From: a virus
Reading direction: 5' to 3' (one strand)
Length of the DNA: 64,000 bases
Virus record (IMG/VR): IMGVR_UViG_3300046703_000247
Location: 19,234 to 83,233 of that record
How positions within the stretch are numbered: the stretch's first letter is position 1; each line of letters begins with the position of its first letter. Both the position numbers and the translations under genes were made by a program. Under the pieces are notes generated by a model. The model was not told the DNA's origin. It searched no databases and saw nothing but the letters and a program-made list of their open reading frames with translations. Shown piece by piece: positions 34,100-40,799 of the stretch.

Positions 34100-35082
34100 C
34101 GCCCACCAACGGCCACTCGACACAATTCAGCTTTATCGACCGGATCGCCCTGCTGTTCGGCGGCTCGTTCGAGGAGCGCATGGCCCGGCTCGAAAAGACC
34201 GTGGCCGAAGGGACGGATAGGGTCCAGGGGAAGGAAACCGTAGGTGTCCTTCCCTTGGAGTCTCAGCCCCAAATACTGCCAGTCCTAGCAGTATCCCCGC
34301 AGCCCGACCTCGGTCTGAACATGGAAGTAGCCGAGATCCTGAGTCCCTCGCAGGTGAACAACTACCTGAACTGCTCAGCCTCGTGGTACTTCAAGTATTT
34401 CCGCAACCTACCCGACAAGACCGACGCCAAGCGCGCGCTAGGTAAAGCAGTCCACTCAGCCCTGGAGGGCAACTTCCGCCAGAAGATCGAGACGAAGAAG
34501 GATCTGGGCAGGGAAGAGTTGCTCGAGGCTTTCGCCTTGGCTTGGAAGAAGGAAGCCGAACTGGCGCAGTTCTCGGAAGGCGACGACCAGGCCGAACTGG
34601 AGCGGACCGGCACGGTGCTGGTTCAGAAGTACCTCATCGAAGCGGCGCCGGAGATCACGCCGATCGCCGTCGAGCACCCGGTCTCGGGAGTAATCGCCGG
34701 CGTGAAGGTCCGAGGGTACGTCGACCTGATGGACTCGAACGGCAGAATCGTAGACCTGAAGACCTCCTCGAAGAAGCCGAGCGAGATCACCCCTGGCTAC
34801 AAGCGCCAGTGCACCACCTACACGCGCATCATGCCCGGCGCCTCGGGCAAGGTGACGGTCCAGACCCTGGTCCGCACCAAGACCCCGCAACTGGCCGAGC
34901 AGCACCTGACGGTCGGCCCGGAAGACGTCCGCCACATCGAAGTGATGTTCCCTCTCGTGCAAGAGGCCATGAGATCCGGCTTGTACACACCCAACCGCGA
35001 GAATATGTTCTGCTCCAAGAAGTCGTGTGCCTTCTGGAAATCCTGTCAGGACGAGTACGGTGGAGAGGTGCCGGAGTCATGA
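34096..35082 (+). CDS. Cas4/RecB-like PD-(D/E)XK nuclease with Fe-S cysteines
   Basis: A 328-residue protein. The nuclease core spans about 78-320: LSPSQVNNYLNCSASWYFKY, VEHPVSG, GYVDLMD, then IVDLKTS (the D-x-K of the active site) and YKRQCTTYTR (the QxxxY motif). One early cysteine (YLNCS) and three late ones (FCSKKSCAFWKSC) would hold a 4Fe-4S cluster as in Cas4 and AddB. It probably resects DNA ends for phage recombination together with the upstream protein (ATGA overlap). Residues about 38-58 come from a palindromic element. Confidence 0.8.
   Translation: MTPTNGHSTQFSFIDRIALLFGGSFEERMARLEKTVAEGTDRVQGKETVGVLPLESQPQILPVLAVSPQPDLGLNMEVAEILSPSQVNNYLNCSASWYFKYFRNLPDKTDAKRALGKAVHSALEGNFRQKIETKKDLGREELLEAFALAWKKEAELAQFSEGDDQAELERTGTVLVQKYLIEAAPEITPIAVEHPVSGVIAGVKVRGYVDLMDSNGRIVDLKTSSKKPSEITPGYKRQCTTYTRIMPGASGKVTVQTLVRTKTPQLAEQHLTVGPEDVRHIEVMFPLVQEAMRSGLYTPNRENMFCSKKSCAFWKSCQDEYGGEVPES
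34206..34268 (+). repeat. Palindromic interspersed element, copy 16
   Basis: Forward copy inside the Cas4-like gene, in frame; it encodes VQGKETVGVLPLESQ. Arms are GGGGAAGGAAACC and GGTGTCCTTCCC. The encoded peptide is nearly the same as that from copy 18 in the methyltransferase. Confidence 0.9.
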
Positions 35083-35381
35083 GCGACGAATTCAGACCGC
35101 CCGCGCGCGGGCTCACAGATCAGGAGTTCATCCGGCGCGATGAGGAAGCCGACCGCCGCGCTCATCCTCCACTGGCACCCGGACTCGACACCCACCCGGC
35201 GCCCGGCTGCATCCAGGAGATGGTGGTGAAGCTGGCCGCCATCAAGACCGCCGCATTGAACGGCGACTCGAAGGAGACCATCATCCGCCTGACGGCCGAG
35301 GCCGAGGTCTCCATACTGAGGATCTGGCGGGAGATCAACCTACTGTCCGCACTGGCGGCGCGGCCGAGGAGGTCGGCATGA
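35079..35381 (+). CDS. Small helical phage protein
   Basis: A 100-residue protein coupled by ATGA to the nuclease gene. The polar N-terminus (RGLTDQEFIRRDEEADRR) is followed by helices EMVVKLAAIKTAALNG and AEVSILRIWREINLLSAL. No motif is visible; it may be a small subunit or structural helix protein. Confidence 0.5.
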   Translation: MSDEFRPPARGLTDQEFIRRDEEADRRAHPPLAPGLDTHPAPGCIQEMVVKLAAIKTAALNGDSKETIIRLTAEAEVSILRIWREINLLSALAARPRRSA

Positions 35382-35515
35382 AGACCGGACGCGAGCAATT
35401 CTGGCTCTACATGGTGCTGATTCTGGCCCTGGCTGCCAGCGCCTACATCCTGGGCAGCGAGATCACGGCCGCCTGGCACTCGACCGCGCAGCACATCGAG
35501 GAGGCGATCAAGTGA
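35378..35515 (+). CDS. 45-residue single-span membrane protein
   Basis: Short gene between two four-base overlaps (ATGA at 35378 and GTGA at 35512). MKTGREQFWLYMVLILALAA, then SAYILG gives one membrane helix; the C-terminal part is a short amphipathic helix. The coupling on both sides is strong evidence that it is translated. The role is unknown. Confidence 0.55.
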   Translation: MKTGREQFWLYMVLILALAASAYILGSEITAAWHSTAQHIEEAIK

Positions 35516-35739
35516 CCCGCCTCGATAAGCCCGTGACGCGCGAAGCCAAGCAGTTTCACCGCGGCCGGCCCTTGGTGGTGAAATTGGATCCGGCCGGATA
35601 CGTCGAGATCCACCCGAAAGGGAAGCGGACAGAGGTCTACCGTCTGACCTTCGACCAGATTATGCAGAGGGCCGCCTGGTTTGACGGCGCGCCACAGCGG
35701 GCGGATCGTGCCCGGGAAAGGAGGCAGGCCACCAGGTAA
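35512..35739 (+). CDS. Small phage protein, unknown function
   Basis: A 75-residue protein. GTG 35512 overlaps the upstream stop. The middle part (RPLVVKLDPAGYVEIHPKGK, then YRLTFDQIMQRAAW) is a beta hairpin plus helix seen in many short phage proteins. It is the last gene before the terminator at 35764. Confidence 0.55.
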   Translation: MTRLDKPVTREAKQFHRGRPLVVKLDPAGYVEIHPKGKRTEVYRLTFDQIMQRAAWFDGAPQRADRARERRQATR

Positions 35740-35763
35740 GACTCCAGAGTCCGAAAACAACAG

Positions 35764-35797
35764 ACGCCGCGGTTTCCACAGGGCCGCGGCGTTTTTC
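35764..35797 (+). terminator. Rho-independent terminator
   Basis: Stem ACGCCGCGG/CCGCGGCGT with an 11-base loop, followed by TTTTTCTATT. It lies 25 bases after the last gene of the rightward recombination module and ends the unit started at 33325. Confidence 0.85.
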
Positions 35798-36011
35798 TAT
35801 TGAGGGAAGCGGCAGGATGCACTGAATTTCGCGCACGGCCTGCGTAGGAAAGGTTCTCGCGACCAGGGTAATGGTTCTATACCCCCGAAATCGTTGTAGG
35901 GGCTCTGGCGCGACCAGGGAAGAGGGGTTCCAGGGGAGAAACCGTAGGGTTTCGCCCCTTGGGGCTCCGACCTCCCTGGCAGATTCTCCCGCGAACTGGC
36001 GACTATAAGGT
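35798..36011. other. Non-coding region before the recombinase
   Basis: No gene seen. It contains palindromic element copy 17 and two direct copies of GCGACCAGGG 51 bases apart (35859-35868 and 35910-35919). Between them is the short inverted pair CCCC/GGGG around GAAATCGTTGTA. The direct repeats are candidate recombinase sites or operators. Confidence 0.5.
35912..35971 (+). repeat. Palindromic interspersed element, copy 17
   Basis: Forward copy upstream of the recombinase. Leader CCAGGGAAGAGGGG, arms AGGGGAGAAACC and GGTTTCGCCCCT, tail GGGGCTCCG. Confidence 0.85.
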
Positions 36012-36674
36012 ATGCGAGCTGCGATCTACGCCCGAGTGAGCACCCTCGATCAGAACTGCCAGATGCAACTGAAGGAACTCCGTGAGTACTGCGAGCGCCG
36101 AGCGTGGACCATCTCAGGCGAGTACGTCGACACCGGCTGGTCTGGCGCCAAGGCCTCGAGGCCGGAACTGGACCGGATCATGCACGACGCCGGCCAGCAT
36201 CGGTTCGACGCCATCCTGGTCTGGAAGCTGGACCGCTTCGGCCGCTCGGTGTTGAACCTCTCCGAGCAGCTCGCCCGGCTGAGCTCCTGGGGGATCCGCT
36301 TCCTGGCAACCACGCAGGCCCTAGACACAGATGCCTCGAACCCGACGAGCCGCCTGATGCTGCACATCCTGGCCTCGGTGGCGGAGTTCGAGCGTGAGAT
36401 GATCCGGGAGCGCGTAAGCGCCGGCCTGAAGAACTACCGCGAGGCGTTCAAGCAGAAGCGGATTGGCCGCGATCGCCACAGCCACAGCGGCATGAACTTG
36501 GCAGTCGGCAGGCCGAAGAAGATATTCGATCGTGAGCGAGTGCTGGAGATGCGAGACGGAGGATTCTCGGTCCGCGCGATCGCGCACAAGTTCAAGATTG
36601 GCGTTGCAACCGTACAACGGCTGGTTTCGGCGCATAAAAAGGCTAAAAAGGGGCGTTCCAAAACCCCACGTTGA
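36012..36674 (+). CDS. Serine recombinase (resolvase/invertase type)
   Basis: A 220-residue protein. The catalytic domain spans 1-140, with YARVST carrying the nucleophilic serine (about Ser10), FDAILVWKLDRFGRSV and the AEFEREMIRERV helix. The C-terminal HTH (about 180-205) reads EMRDGGFSVRAIAHKFKIGV. Size and layout match small resolvases and DNA invertases, not large serine integrases. It could resolve multimers, invert a segment or act in replicon maintenance. No invertible segment was found in the window. It is the only site-specific recombinase visible. Confidence 0.85.
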   Translation: MRAAIYARVSTLDQNCQMQLKELREYCERRAWTISGEYVDTGWSGAKASRPELDRIMHDAGQHRFDAILVWKLDRFGRSVLNLSEQLARLSSWGIRFLATTQALDTDASNPTSRLMLHILASVAEFEREMIRERVSAGLKNYREAFKQKRIGRDRHSHSGMNLAVGRPKKIFDRERVLEMRDGGFSVRAIAHKFKIGVATVQRLVSAHKKAKKGRSKTPR

Positions 36675-36943
36675 CCCCCCACCGCCTGCAAGCGATTCTA
36701 AAGGACCTCCGCGCGCAGGTATCGGCGTTCCAAAACCTTCAGTTTTCCGAACACCCAGGTTGCGCGGAAGGGCCGTGGATATTGGAGTTGGATGATGTAA
36801 TCGAGGAATCGAGGATTCGAACTTCGCGCAAAAGTTGCGAAAGAGTGCGCGGAAAAGGCTCAAATTTGGCGCCCTCCGTCCGACAAAGTTGTACACCGGA
36901 TCGGGGGTCCAGAGTTTCGTTGACGCTTCAGTGGGTATTGCTT
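36675..36943. other. Non-coding region after the recombinase
   Basis: No convincing gene on either strand. It holds short runs of C and G, a tandem GAGGAATCGAGGATTCG, and no clear terminator. It separates the rightward recombinase from the end of the leftward genes. Confidence 0.4.
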
Positions 36944-37108
36944 TTACGATTCTTCTGCCGCTCGAATCGCGGCCTCAACCTCGGCGTTGAACTTCGCTAC
37001 TTGTTCGAGGTCGTAACGCCAATCAGTCTTGTTGCCATCCTCGTCAAAGTCCAGCGGTGCAAGCCTTGCTGCTATTTCACCCTTTTCTTCGGGAGACAAT
37101 TTCTTCAT
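36944..37108 (-). CDS. 54-residue acidic protein
   Basis: ATG 37108 to TAA 36944. The product MKKLSPEEKGEIAARLAPLD is followed by DEDGNKTDWRYDLEQVAKFN and an acidic helix. Composition and helix periodicity look real, but no ribosome site is visible. It lies just downstream of the tRNA-like element and outside the hairpin that ends the main leftward array. Confidence 0.45.
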   Translation of the reverse strand: MKKLSPEEKGEIAARLAPLDFDEDGNKTDWRYDLEQVAKFNAEVEAAIRAAEES

Positions 37109-37120
37109 ATAGCAACGGGA

Positions 37121-37199
37121 CGCCAGCGGCCCGGAGTCGAACCGGGTGTCTCGTTGCGATAACGCCCGTGCGGGTCACCGAGTCCGCTCCCTGCTGGCA
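37121..37199 (-). ncRNA. tRNA-like element, anticodon arm not canonical
   Basis: On the minus strand a perfect T-arm is present: stem CCCGG/CCGGG with loop TTCGACT, the exact TTCRANN pattern. A possible D-arm is GCGG/CCGC with GG in the loop, and ends GCCAGC/GCTGGC pair over about 78 bases. Between the arms, CGTT/AACG closes a 5-base loop and no normal 7-base anticodon loop with U33 can be drawn. An outer inverted repeat (GCAACG-GAC at 37112-37121 and 37148-37157) overlaps it. It may be a decayed tRNA, a tRNA mimic or an attachment-site remnant. Confidence 0.35.
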
Positions 37200-37209
37200 C
37201 AATCAGTGT

Positions 37210-37246
37210 ACCGCGGGCAGCGCCTCGAGAATCAGCAGCCCGCGGT
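37210..37246 (-). terminator. Strong hairpin at the end of the leftward array
   Basis: Perfect 9-bp inverted repeat ACCGCGGGC/GCCCGCGGT with a 19-base loop, starting 7 bases after the stop of the last leftward gene (37253). It lacks a T-run, so it would be a Rho-assisted or processing hairpin and not a classic intrinsic terminator. Confidence 0.5.
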
Positions 37247-37252
37247 CCTTCG

Positions 37253-37543
37253 TCACCCCGCCGCGGCGACCACTTTCAGCCGCGGTTTGGCCGCGCGCTT
37301 GGGCTTCTCGCCTGCCTTCTGTTCCGCGTGCACCTTCGCCCACCGGGCCTTCTGCGCGGCGACGATCCGCGCCCGACCGGCGGCGGACATCGTGCGCTTG
37401 GGGGCCGCGGTTCGGCTGCCGCCCTGGATGTGGGTGTGGGTTCTGCCGGTTAGGAGTCGGTGCACTTGCTCGATCTGAGCATCGATGCGAATGCGCTGCG
37501 CCTCAAGGCCTTCGAGCGCGGCTTCCAGAATGTAGTGTTCCAT
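37253..37543 (-). CDS. Small protein with basic C-terminus
   Basis: A 96-residue protein with AAAGGCA about 8 bases before ATG 37543. The N-terminal helix (MEHYILEAALEGLEAQRIRI) is likely a coiled coil. The C-terminal half is basic: SAAGRARIVAAQKARWAK, then KPKRAAKPRLK. The RARIxxAQKARW unit recalls small DNA-binding tails. It is the last gene of the leftward array. Confidence 0.55.
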   Translation of the reverse strand: MEHYILEAALEGLEAQRIRIDAQIEQVHRLLTGRTHTHIQGGSRTAAPKRTMSAAGRARIVAAQKARWAKVHAEQKAGEKPKRAAKPRLKVVAAAG

Positions 37544-37580
37544 GTTGTACTGCCTTTCTGGCGGCCAGTGTGCCGCCCTT

Positions 37581-37751
37581 TCACGCCAAATCCCCCATGG
37601 TTTCATCGACACAGCGCCGGTAGCCTGCCAACCAGGCGGCCTCCAGGAGCTTCCGAACGTCTTCCCGATCACAGACGTTGCACAGAAGCAGGTTGTCAAC
37701 CTCGTCCGCGTGCTCCTCCGCATATTCTCGGGCCAACTTCTCAGCGTCCAT
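37581..37751 (-). CDS. 56-residue acidic protein
   Basis: ATG 37751 to TGA 37581; the product begins MDAEKLAREYAEEHADEVDN and has a CNVCDREDV knuckle. A final amphipathic helix reads KLLEAAWLAGYRRCVDE. The spacing of the cysteines could hold a metal only if paired with another protein. The pattern of a conserved small phage gene is plausible. Confidence 0.5.
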   Translation of the reverse strand: MDAEKLAREYAEEHADEVDNLLLCNVCDREDVRKLLEAAWLAGYRRCVDETMGDLA

Positions 37752-37754
37752 GGT

Positions 37755-37967
37755 TCACGGCTTCCTCAGTCTCGCCGCCACTCGTTCAGCACAGGTGGCA
37801 CACAACTGTTTGCCCTTGTATAGCCGCCAGCCCGCCCGGTAGAGTTCGAAGTTGCACTCCTCCCGCGTCTTGCGGGCGACGTGAATCGACACCGGGCAGC
37901 GGGAGCGTGGCGACTTCCCATCGCAGGAAATCTCCATGTGGTGCATCGGCTCGTCAATCGTAATCAT
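37755..37967 (-). CDS. Small protein with cysteine knuckles
   Basis: A 70-residue protein, MITIDEPMHHMEISCDGKSP first and CATCAERVAARL last. Cysteines in the first and last thirds may form one zinc site. The longer upstream reading is rejected because ATG 37967 overlaps the stop of the upstream Tat gene (ATGA). Confidence 0.5.
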   Translation of the reverse strand: MITIDEPMHHMEISCDGKSPRSRCPVSIHVARKTREECNFELYRAGWRLYKGKQLCATCAERVAARLRKP

Positions 37968-38356
37968 GGCTTGGTTCCCCCGGTCCGCGGCGGATCCTGC
38001 CAGAACGCATTCGAGCAACGTGCACAGCGCTCAAGGTTCTGCGTTGGGAGCAGGGATGGGTCGCAACCACTCTTTGTGGTTTGAGGTCCCACAGAAAGCG
38101 ACCCGTCCTCGTTCAGCACGAGTGATCCGCCTGAAACTACCTGCACATCCCCGCAGCCCACCTGAGCTTGCGGAACAAACGGCGGCGCTTGTACCCCACA
38201 CACCGGGCACTGGCCGTTGCGGGGTTTCCGTTGGCTCCAGGCGGTCCCCCAGTCTGGCGCGCCGGTAGCCATCTCAGACGACTGGGGCACTTGCGCTTTC
38301 AGCCCCACCGCCCCCAACAGAGCGGCCCATAAGGTACGTCGGGTCACGTTCACCAC
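37964..38356 (-). CDS. Tat-signal-like protein with C-terminal cysteine motif
   Basis: A 130-residue protein starting with two GTG codons. N-terminal VTRRTLWAALLGAVGLKAQ resembles a twin-arginine signal with cleavage after LKAQ. The mature part has CPVCG near residue 50 and ERCARCSNAFWQDPP near the end, possibly a zinc or redox site. Coupled by ATGA to the next gene. It is the fourth Tat-like protein in the window. Confidence 0.5.
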   Translation of the reverse strand: MVNVTRRTLWAALLGAVGLKAQVPQSSEMATGAPDWGTAWSQRKPRNGQCPVCGVQAPPFVPQAQVGCGDVQVVSGGSLVLNEDGSLSVGPQTTKSGCDPSLLPTQNLERCARCSNAFWQDPPRTGGTKP

Positions 38357-38529
38357 GTTCTCCCTGCCAGTAAGGAGTTAAATAAAACCACCAAAGAGAA
38401 GCCCAGCGCCGCCCACGGTGGGCCGCCGCAGATCATCACCGAACCGGACGTAATAAGTGCCAGGGCAAGCGAGGCCAAGAACCTCCTGGTGGGCTCATCA
38501 AGTTGGGGCTCTACGGGTTTGTCAGCCAC
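38350..38529 (-). CDS. 59-residue membrane protein
   Basis: GTG 38529 with GAGGAG about 8 bases upstream; ends at 38350 and overlaps the Tat gene start by seven bases. It has two hydrophobic stretches, RFLASLALALITSGSVMI and WAALGFSLVVLFNSLLAG. It may be a small holin-like or accessory membrane protein. Confidence 0.5.
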   Translation of the reverse strand: MADKPVEPQLDEPTRRFLASLALALITSGSVMICGGPPWAALGFSLVVLFNSLLAGRTW

Positions 38530-38541
38530 AGCGTCTCTCCT

Positions 38542-39762
38542 CTACCCCACCGGGTTATCGCCCTTCGGCCGCGGAGGATCCGGCGGGCCGGGCGGCCGCG
38601 CGGGCTTTGTCATCTCCTCAAACTCCCGCTCCAGAGCACCCGCGACGCTCGACCCGTAGGGAATGTGCTCATGGGCCACCGCTACGCAGTGCCGCAGCAT
38701 ATCCAGGGCGGCCGCTTTGCGCTCGCGGGCGATGACAACCTCGGGGGCCTCGGGCTTCGGCGCCGGCTTCTCGTCGGCGAACGCATCCGGGTAGGCGGTG
38801 CGCAGATCGGCTGCATCGCAGTGCACCGCCTCGCCGGCGACCTCGTGATATATAAACGGAGCGCAGTCAAGGTGGCGGGACGGCAGTATCGGCTTATGCT
38901 CAGCGCACATCGAGCAGAGCCTGGCCGCGCAGTCCCGGTAGGCTTGGTTGACGGCGGCTTCCATCAGATCCGCGGAGTGATGTACAAACTCCCAGTAGAT
39001 TTCATGGAGGCGTAGCACCTTGCCACGCGCCTCCTCGAGCTCGCGCTTCTGCCGCTCGATCTCCCGGTCCCGGAAGCGGAGGCCGGCGAGTGCAAGGTCA
39101 GTTAGCTTCTGAAGTATCGTCACCTCACTGAATGTCGAAGGCTGCCGCCAATTGATCCTCTTTAGTTCCTCAATCTGGGCCGGGCTGATCGGGTCGACGT
39201 CGGGGGCGGCGGCTGCCGTTTCGTTGGCTGGGGCGTCAGCGCCGATCGGCGCGGGGTCGGACGCCAGGCGTAACGCCGTCCCCTCCCACTCCGAGCGCAA
39301 CTTGTCCACCTGACGGTTGGCATCCTGGAGACTGCAGACCTCGGCGGCGTGCTCATCAGCCTCCTTCCACCGGATCCGCACCTCGGCCGCCAATGTTCCC
39401 AGGAGTTCGGCGGCCCTCAGTGCAGAACTGGTCGTGGTCCAGTGCCTATCGGACGCCAGTTTCTCAGCTTCCTCCAGCTCGGCCAGGCTGGGGCTCATGG
39501 GTTTGGTCGCTGGCGGATTCTTGGGTTGCGGGGGTGCGCGGCGAACGCCTGCTCCGTCGAGCCAATCAGGTCCAATCCCGCCCGTGGCCACAGTAATCTC
39601 CTGCTCGAGCGGCTGGAGCTGCCGGCGGATCAACTGGGCCAGAGCGCGGCACTCGGGGCAGGGCCGGTCAGGAAGGCAGGGTATATCGCCGAGCCTCTCC
39701 TCGGCGTGAGCGTTGAACGCGCGCGCGGCCTCTATGGCGGCCTTCCATTTCTCATTGGGCAT
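38542..39762 (-). CDS. Long helical protein of unknown function
   Basis: A 406-residue protein. ATG 39762 is favoured by AGGAGG upstream. A CLPDRPCPECRAL metal-like knuckle lies near residue 30. A coiled-coil region follows at about 195-260 (REIERQKRELEEARGKVL), and a DCAARLCSMCAEHKPILPSR segment lies near 280. The C-terminus is Pro-rich. No enzymatic motif is visible; the several Cys pairs may bind zinc. Confidence 0.5.
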   Translation of the reverse strand: MPNEKWKAAIEAARAFNAHAEERLGDIPCLPDRPCPECRALAQLIRRQLQPLEQEITVATGGIGPDWLDGAGVRRAPPQPKNPPATKPMSPSLAELEEAEKLASDRHWTTTSSALRAAELLGTLAAEVRIRWKEADEHAAEVCSLQDANRQVDKLRSEWEGTALRLASDPAPIGADAPANETAAAAPDVDPISPAQIEELKRINWRQPSTFSEVTILQKLTDLALAGLRFRDREIERQKRELEEARGKVLRLHEIYWEFVHHSADLMEAAVNQAYRDCAARLCSMCAEHKPILPSRHLDCAPFIYHEVAGEAVHCDAADLRTAYPDAFADEKPAPKPEAPEVVIARERKAAALDMLRHCVAVAHEHIPYGSSVAGALEREFEEMTKPARPPGPPDPPRPKGDNPVG

Positions 39763-39913
39763 CAACACGGGGCTCCTCCTTCGGCTGCTCGTGCAGCGGC
39801 TTGGTCGCGGGGTTGCGCACCTCGTGGCAGCGCTTGCACTCTTCCCGGACTCCAATCGTGCGCCACTGGTGGCGGCGCCAGATGCCTTGGCACTTCGGGC
39901 CTTTACTGCTCAT
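39752..39913 (-). CDS. 53-residue CxxC protein
   Basis: ATG 39913 to TGA 39752, coupled to the upstream gene by ATGA. Basic N-terminal part MSSKGPKCQGIWRRHQWRTI, then ECKRCHEV. One CxxC pair plus an upstream Cys and His could form a small zinc site. It overlaps the next gene by 11 bases. Confidence 0.45.
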   Translation of the reverse strand: MSSKGPKCQGIWRRHQWRTIGVREECKRCHEVRNPATKPLHEQPKEEPRVDAQ

Positions 39914-40143
39914 GCGGATCTTCCTCCTGCTAGGTGATTGATGGATTCAAGGCGCTTCTGCAACTGGGCGATGTCCTCCCGCGCGCGGGCACGCACGTCC
40001 GAGAGTTCGCGCTGGAGTTGGGAAACTTTGTGCGAAACGATGGGCTGTTGGGTTTTCAGGCGCTCATGCTCCAGGCGGAGCTTCTCGAGCTCCGAGGCGC
40101 GGACCAGGCCCAGGAAACCCAAGAGGTTATCGAGTGTGGTCAT
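39910..40143 (-). CDS. Coiled-coil protein
   Basis: A 77-residue protein. After a hydrophobic start (MTTLDNLLGFLGLV) almost the whole protein is a heptad coiled coil (ELEKLRLEHERLKTQQ; QLQRELSDVRARAREDIAQL). It may be a spanin-like or scaffold helix. No lipobox is visible. Confidence 0.5.
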   Translation of the reverse strand: MTTLDNLLGFLGLVRASELEKLRLEHERLKTQQPIVSHKVSQLQRELSDVRARAREDIAQLQKRLESINHLAGGRSA

Positions 40144-40178
40144 TGCAAGGGGGGGCAGCCGGGCCGCCCCCCTTCCCC

Positions 40179-40775
40179 CTACGGCTGATCGACGGGCACT
40201 CCCGCCACAACCGAGAGTCCCACTGCTTCGCTCGGCACCACTTCGATGTCGAGGGTTCCGCTGATGGGTTTGATGCCCTCGCCCAGGTCAGCGTCGGCTT
40301 CTACCAGGATCTGAGCGACCCCCAGCGGCCCAACCGCTACCGCTTTGGCGCTCAATCCGTCCTCGGCAACCGTGAGTGAGACCACATCCGGCATGGAGCT
40401 ACTCCACGCCGGCGCCCCTTCCACCGGAGCCGCGTTGCCTTTCTTGTCCACCGGCTGGATGGACAAGTCTACTTCCTGCACATCGGTCAATCGCATATTT
40501 GTAACGTCCTCCAAAACATGGCCTTCGAGTGTTGCCGTGAACACGAGCCTGAGAGCCTCGGAAGGAATCAAGGCCTCCAGGATCTGGCGCAGTAGGAGTC
40601 GCTGCCCCAGGATCTCGGTCTCCACTGCTTGTAAGCGCTGCTCAACAGCTTGAACAGATTGGTTGAGGTCTTCGAGTTGGTCCGAGAGATGCCCCAGCAT
40701 CCGGAGAATGCTTGCGATGCCGGTAACCAGTTCCAGGATCTTTGCCATGGCCTTCTGTAACAGCGAAAGAATCAT
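40179..40775 (-). CDS. Helix plus Ig-like domain protein
   Basis: A 198-residue protein. ATG 40775 is preferred over the upstream GTG because GGAGAG lies 5 bases before it. The N-terminal amphipathic helix/coiled coil (about 1-75) includes DQLEDLNQSVQAVEQRLQAV. The C-terminal domain (about 95-195) has the pattern of a bacterial Ig-like (Big) sandwich: LRLTDVQEVDLSIQ, VVSLTVAEDGLSAKAVAVG and GTLDIEVV. Such domains decorate phage virions. It lies away from other structural genes. Confidence 0.55.
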   Translation of the reverse strand: MILSLLQKAMAKILELVTGIASILRMLGHLSDQLEDLNQSVQAVEQRLQAVETEILGQRLLLRQILEALIPSEALRLVFTATLEGHVLEDVTNMRLTDVQEVDLSIQPVDKKGNAAPVEGAPAWSSSMPDVVSLTVAEDGLSAKAVAVGPLGVAQILVEADADLGEGIKPISGTLDIEVVPSEAVGLSVVAGVPVDQP

Positions 40776-40799
40776 AGGTCTCTCCACGGATTGCGGGTT

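Noticed and set aside
36012-36674. Serine recombinase as a large serine integrase defining lysogeny
   Set aside because: Only 220 residues, with a simple C-terminal HTH and no recombinase/zinc-ribbon domains.
36810-36840. Second tRNA T-arm-like sequence (GGATTCGAAC)
   Set aside because: One stem pair is mismatched and no acceptor, D or anticodon arm can be drawn.
36671-37162. 163-codon plus-strand frame after the recombinase
   Set aside because: Low protein-like character, and it crosses the minus-strand 54-residue gene and the tRNA-like element.
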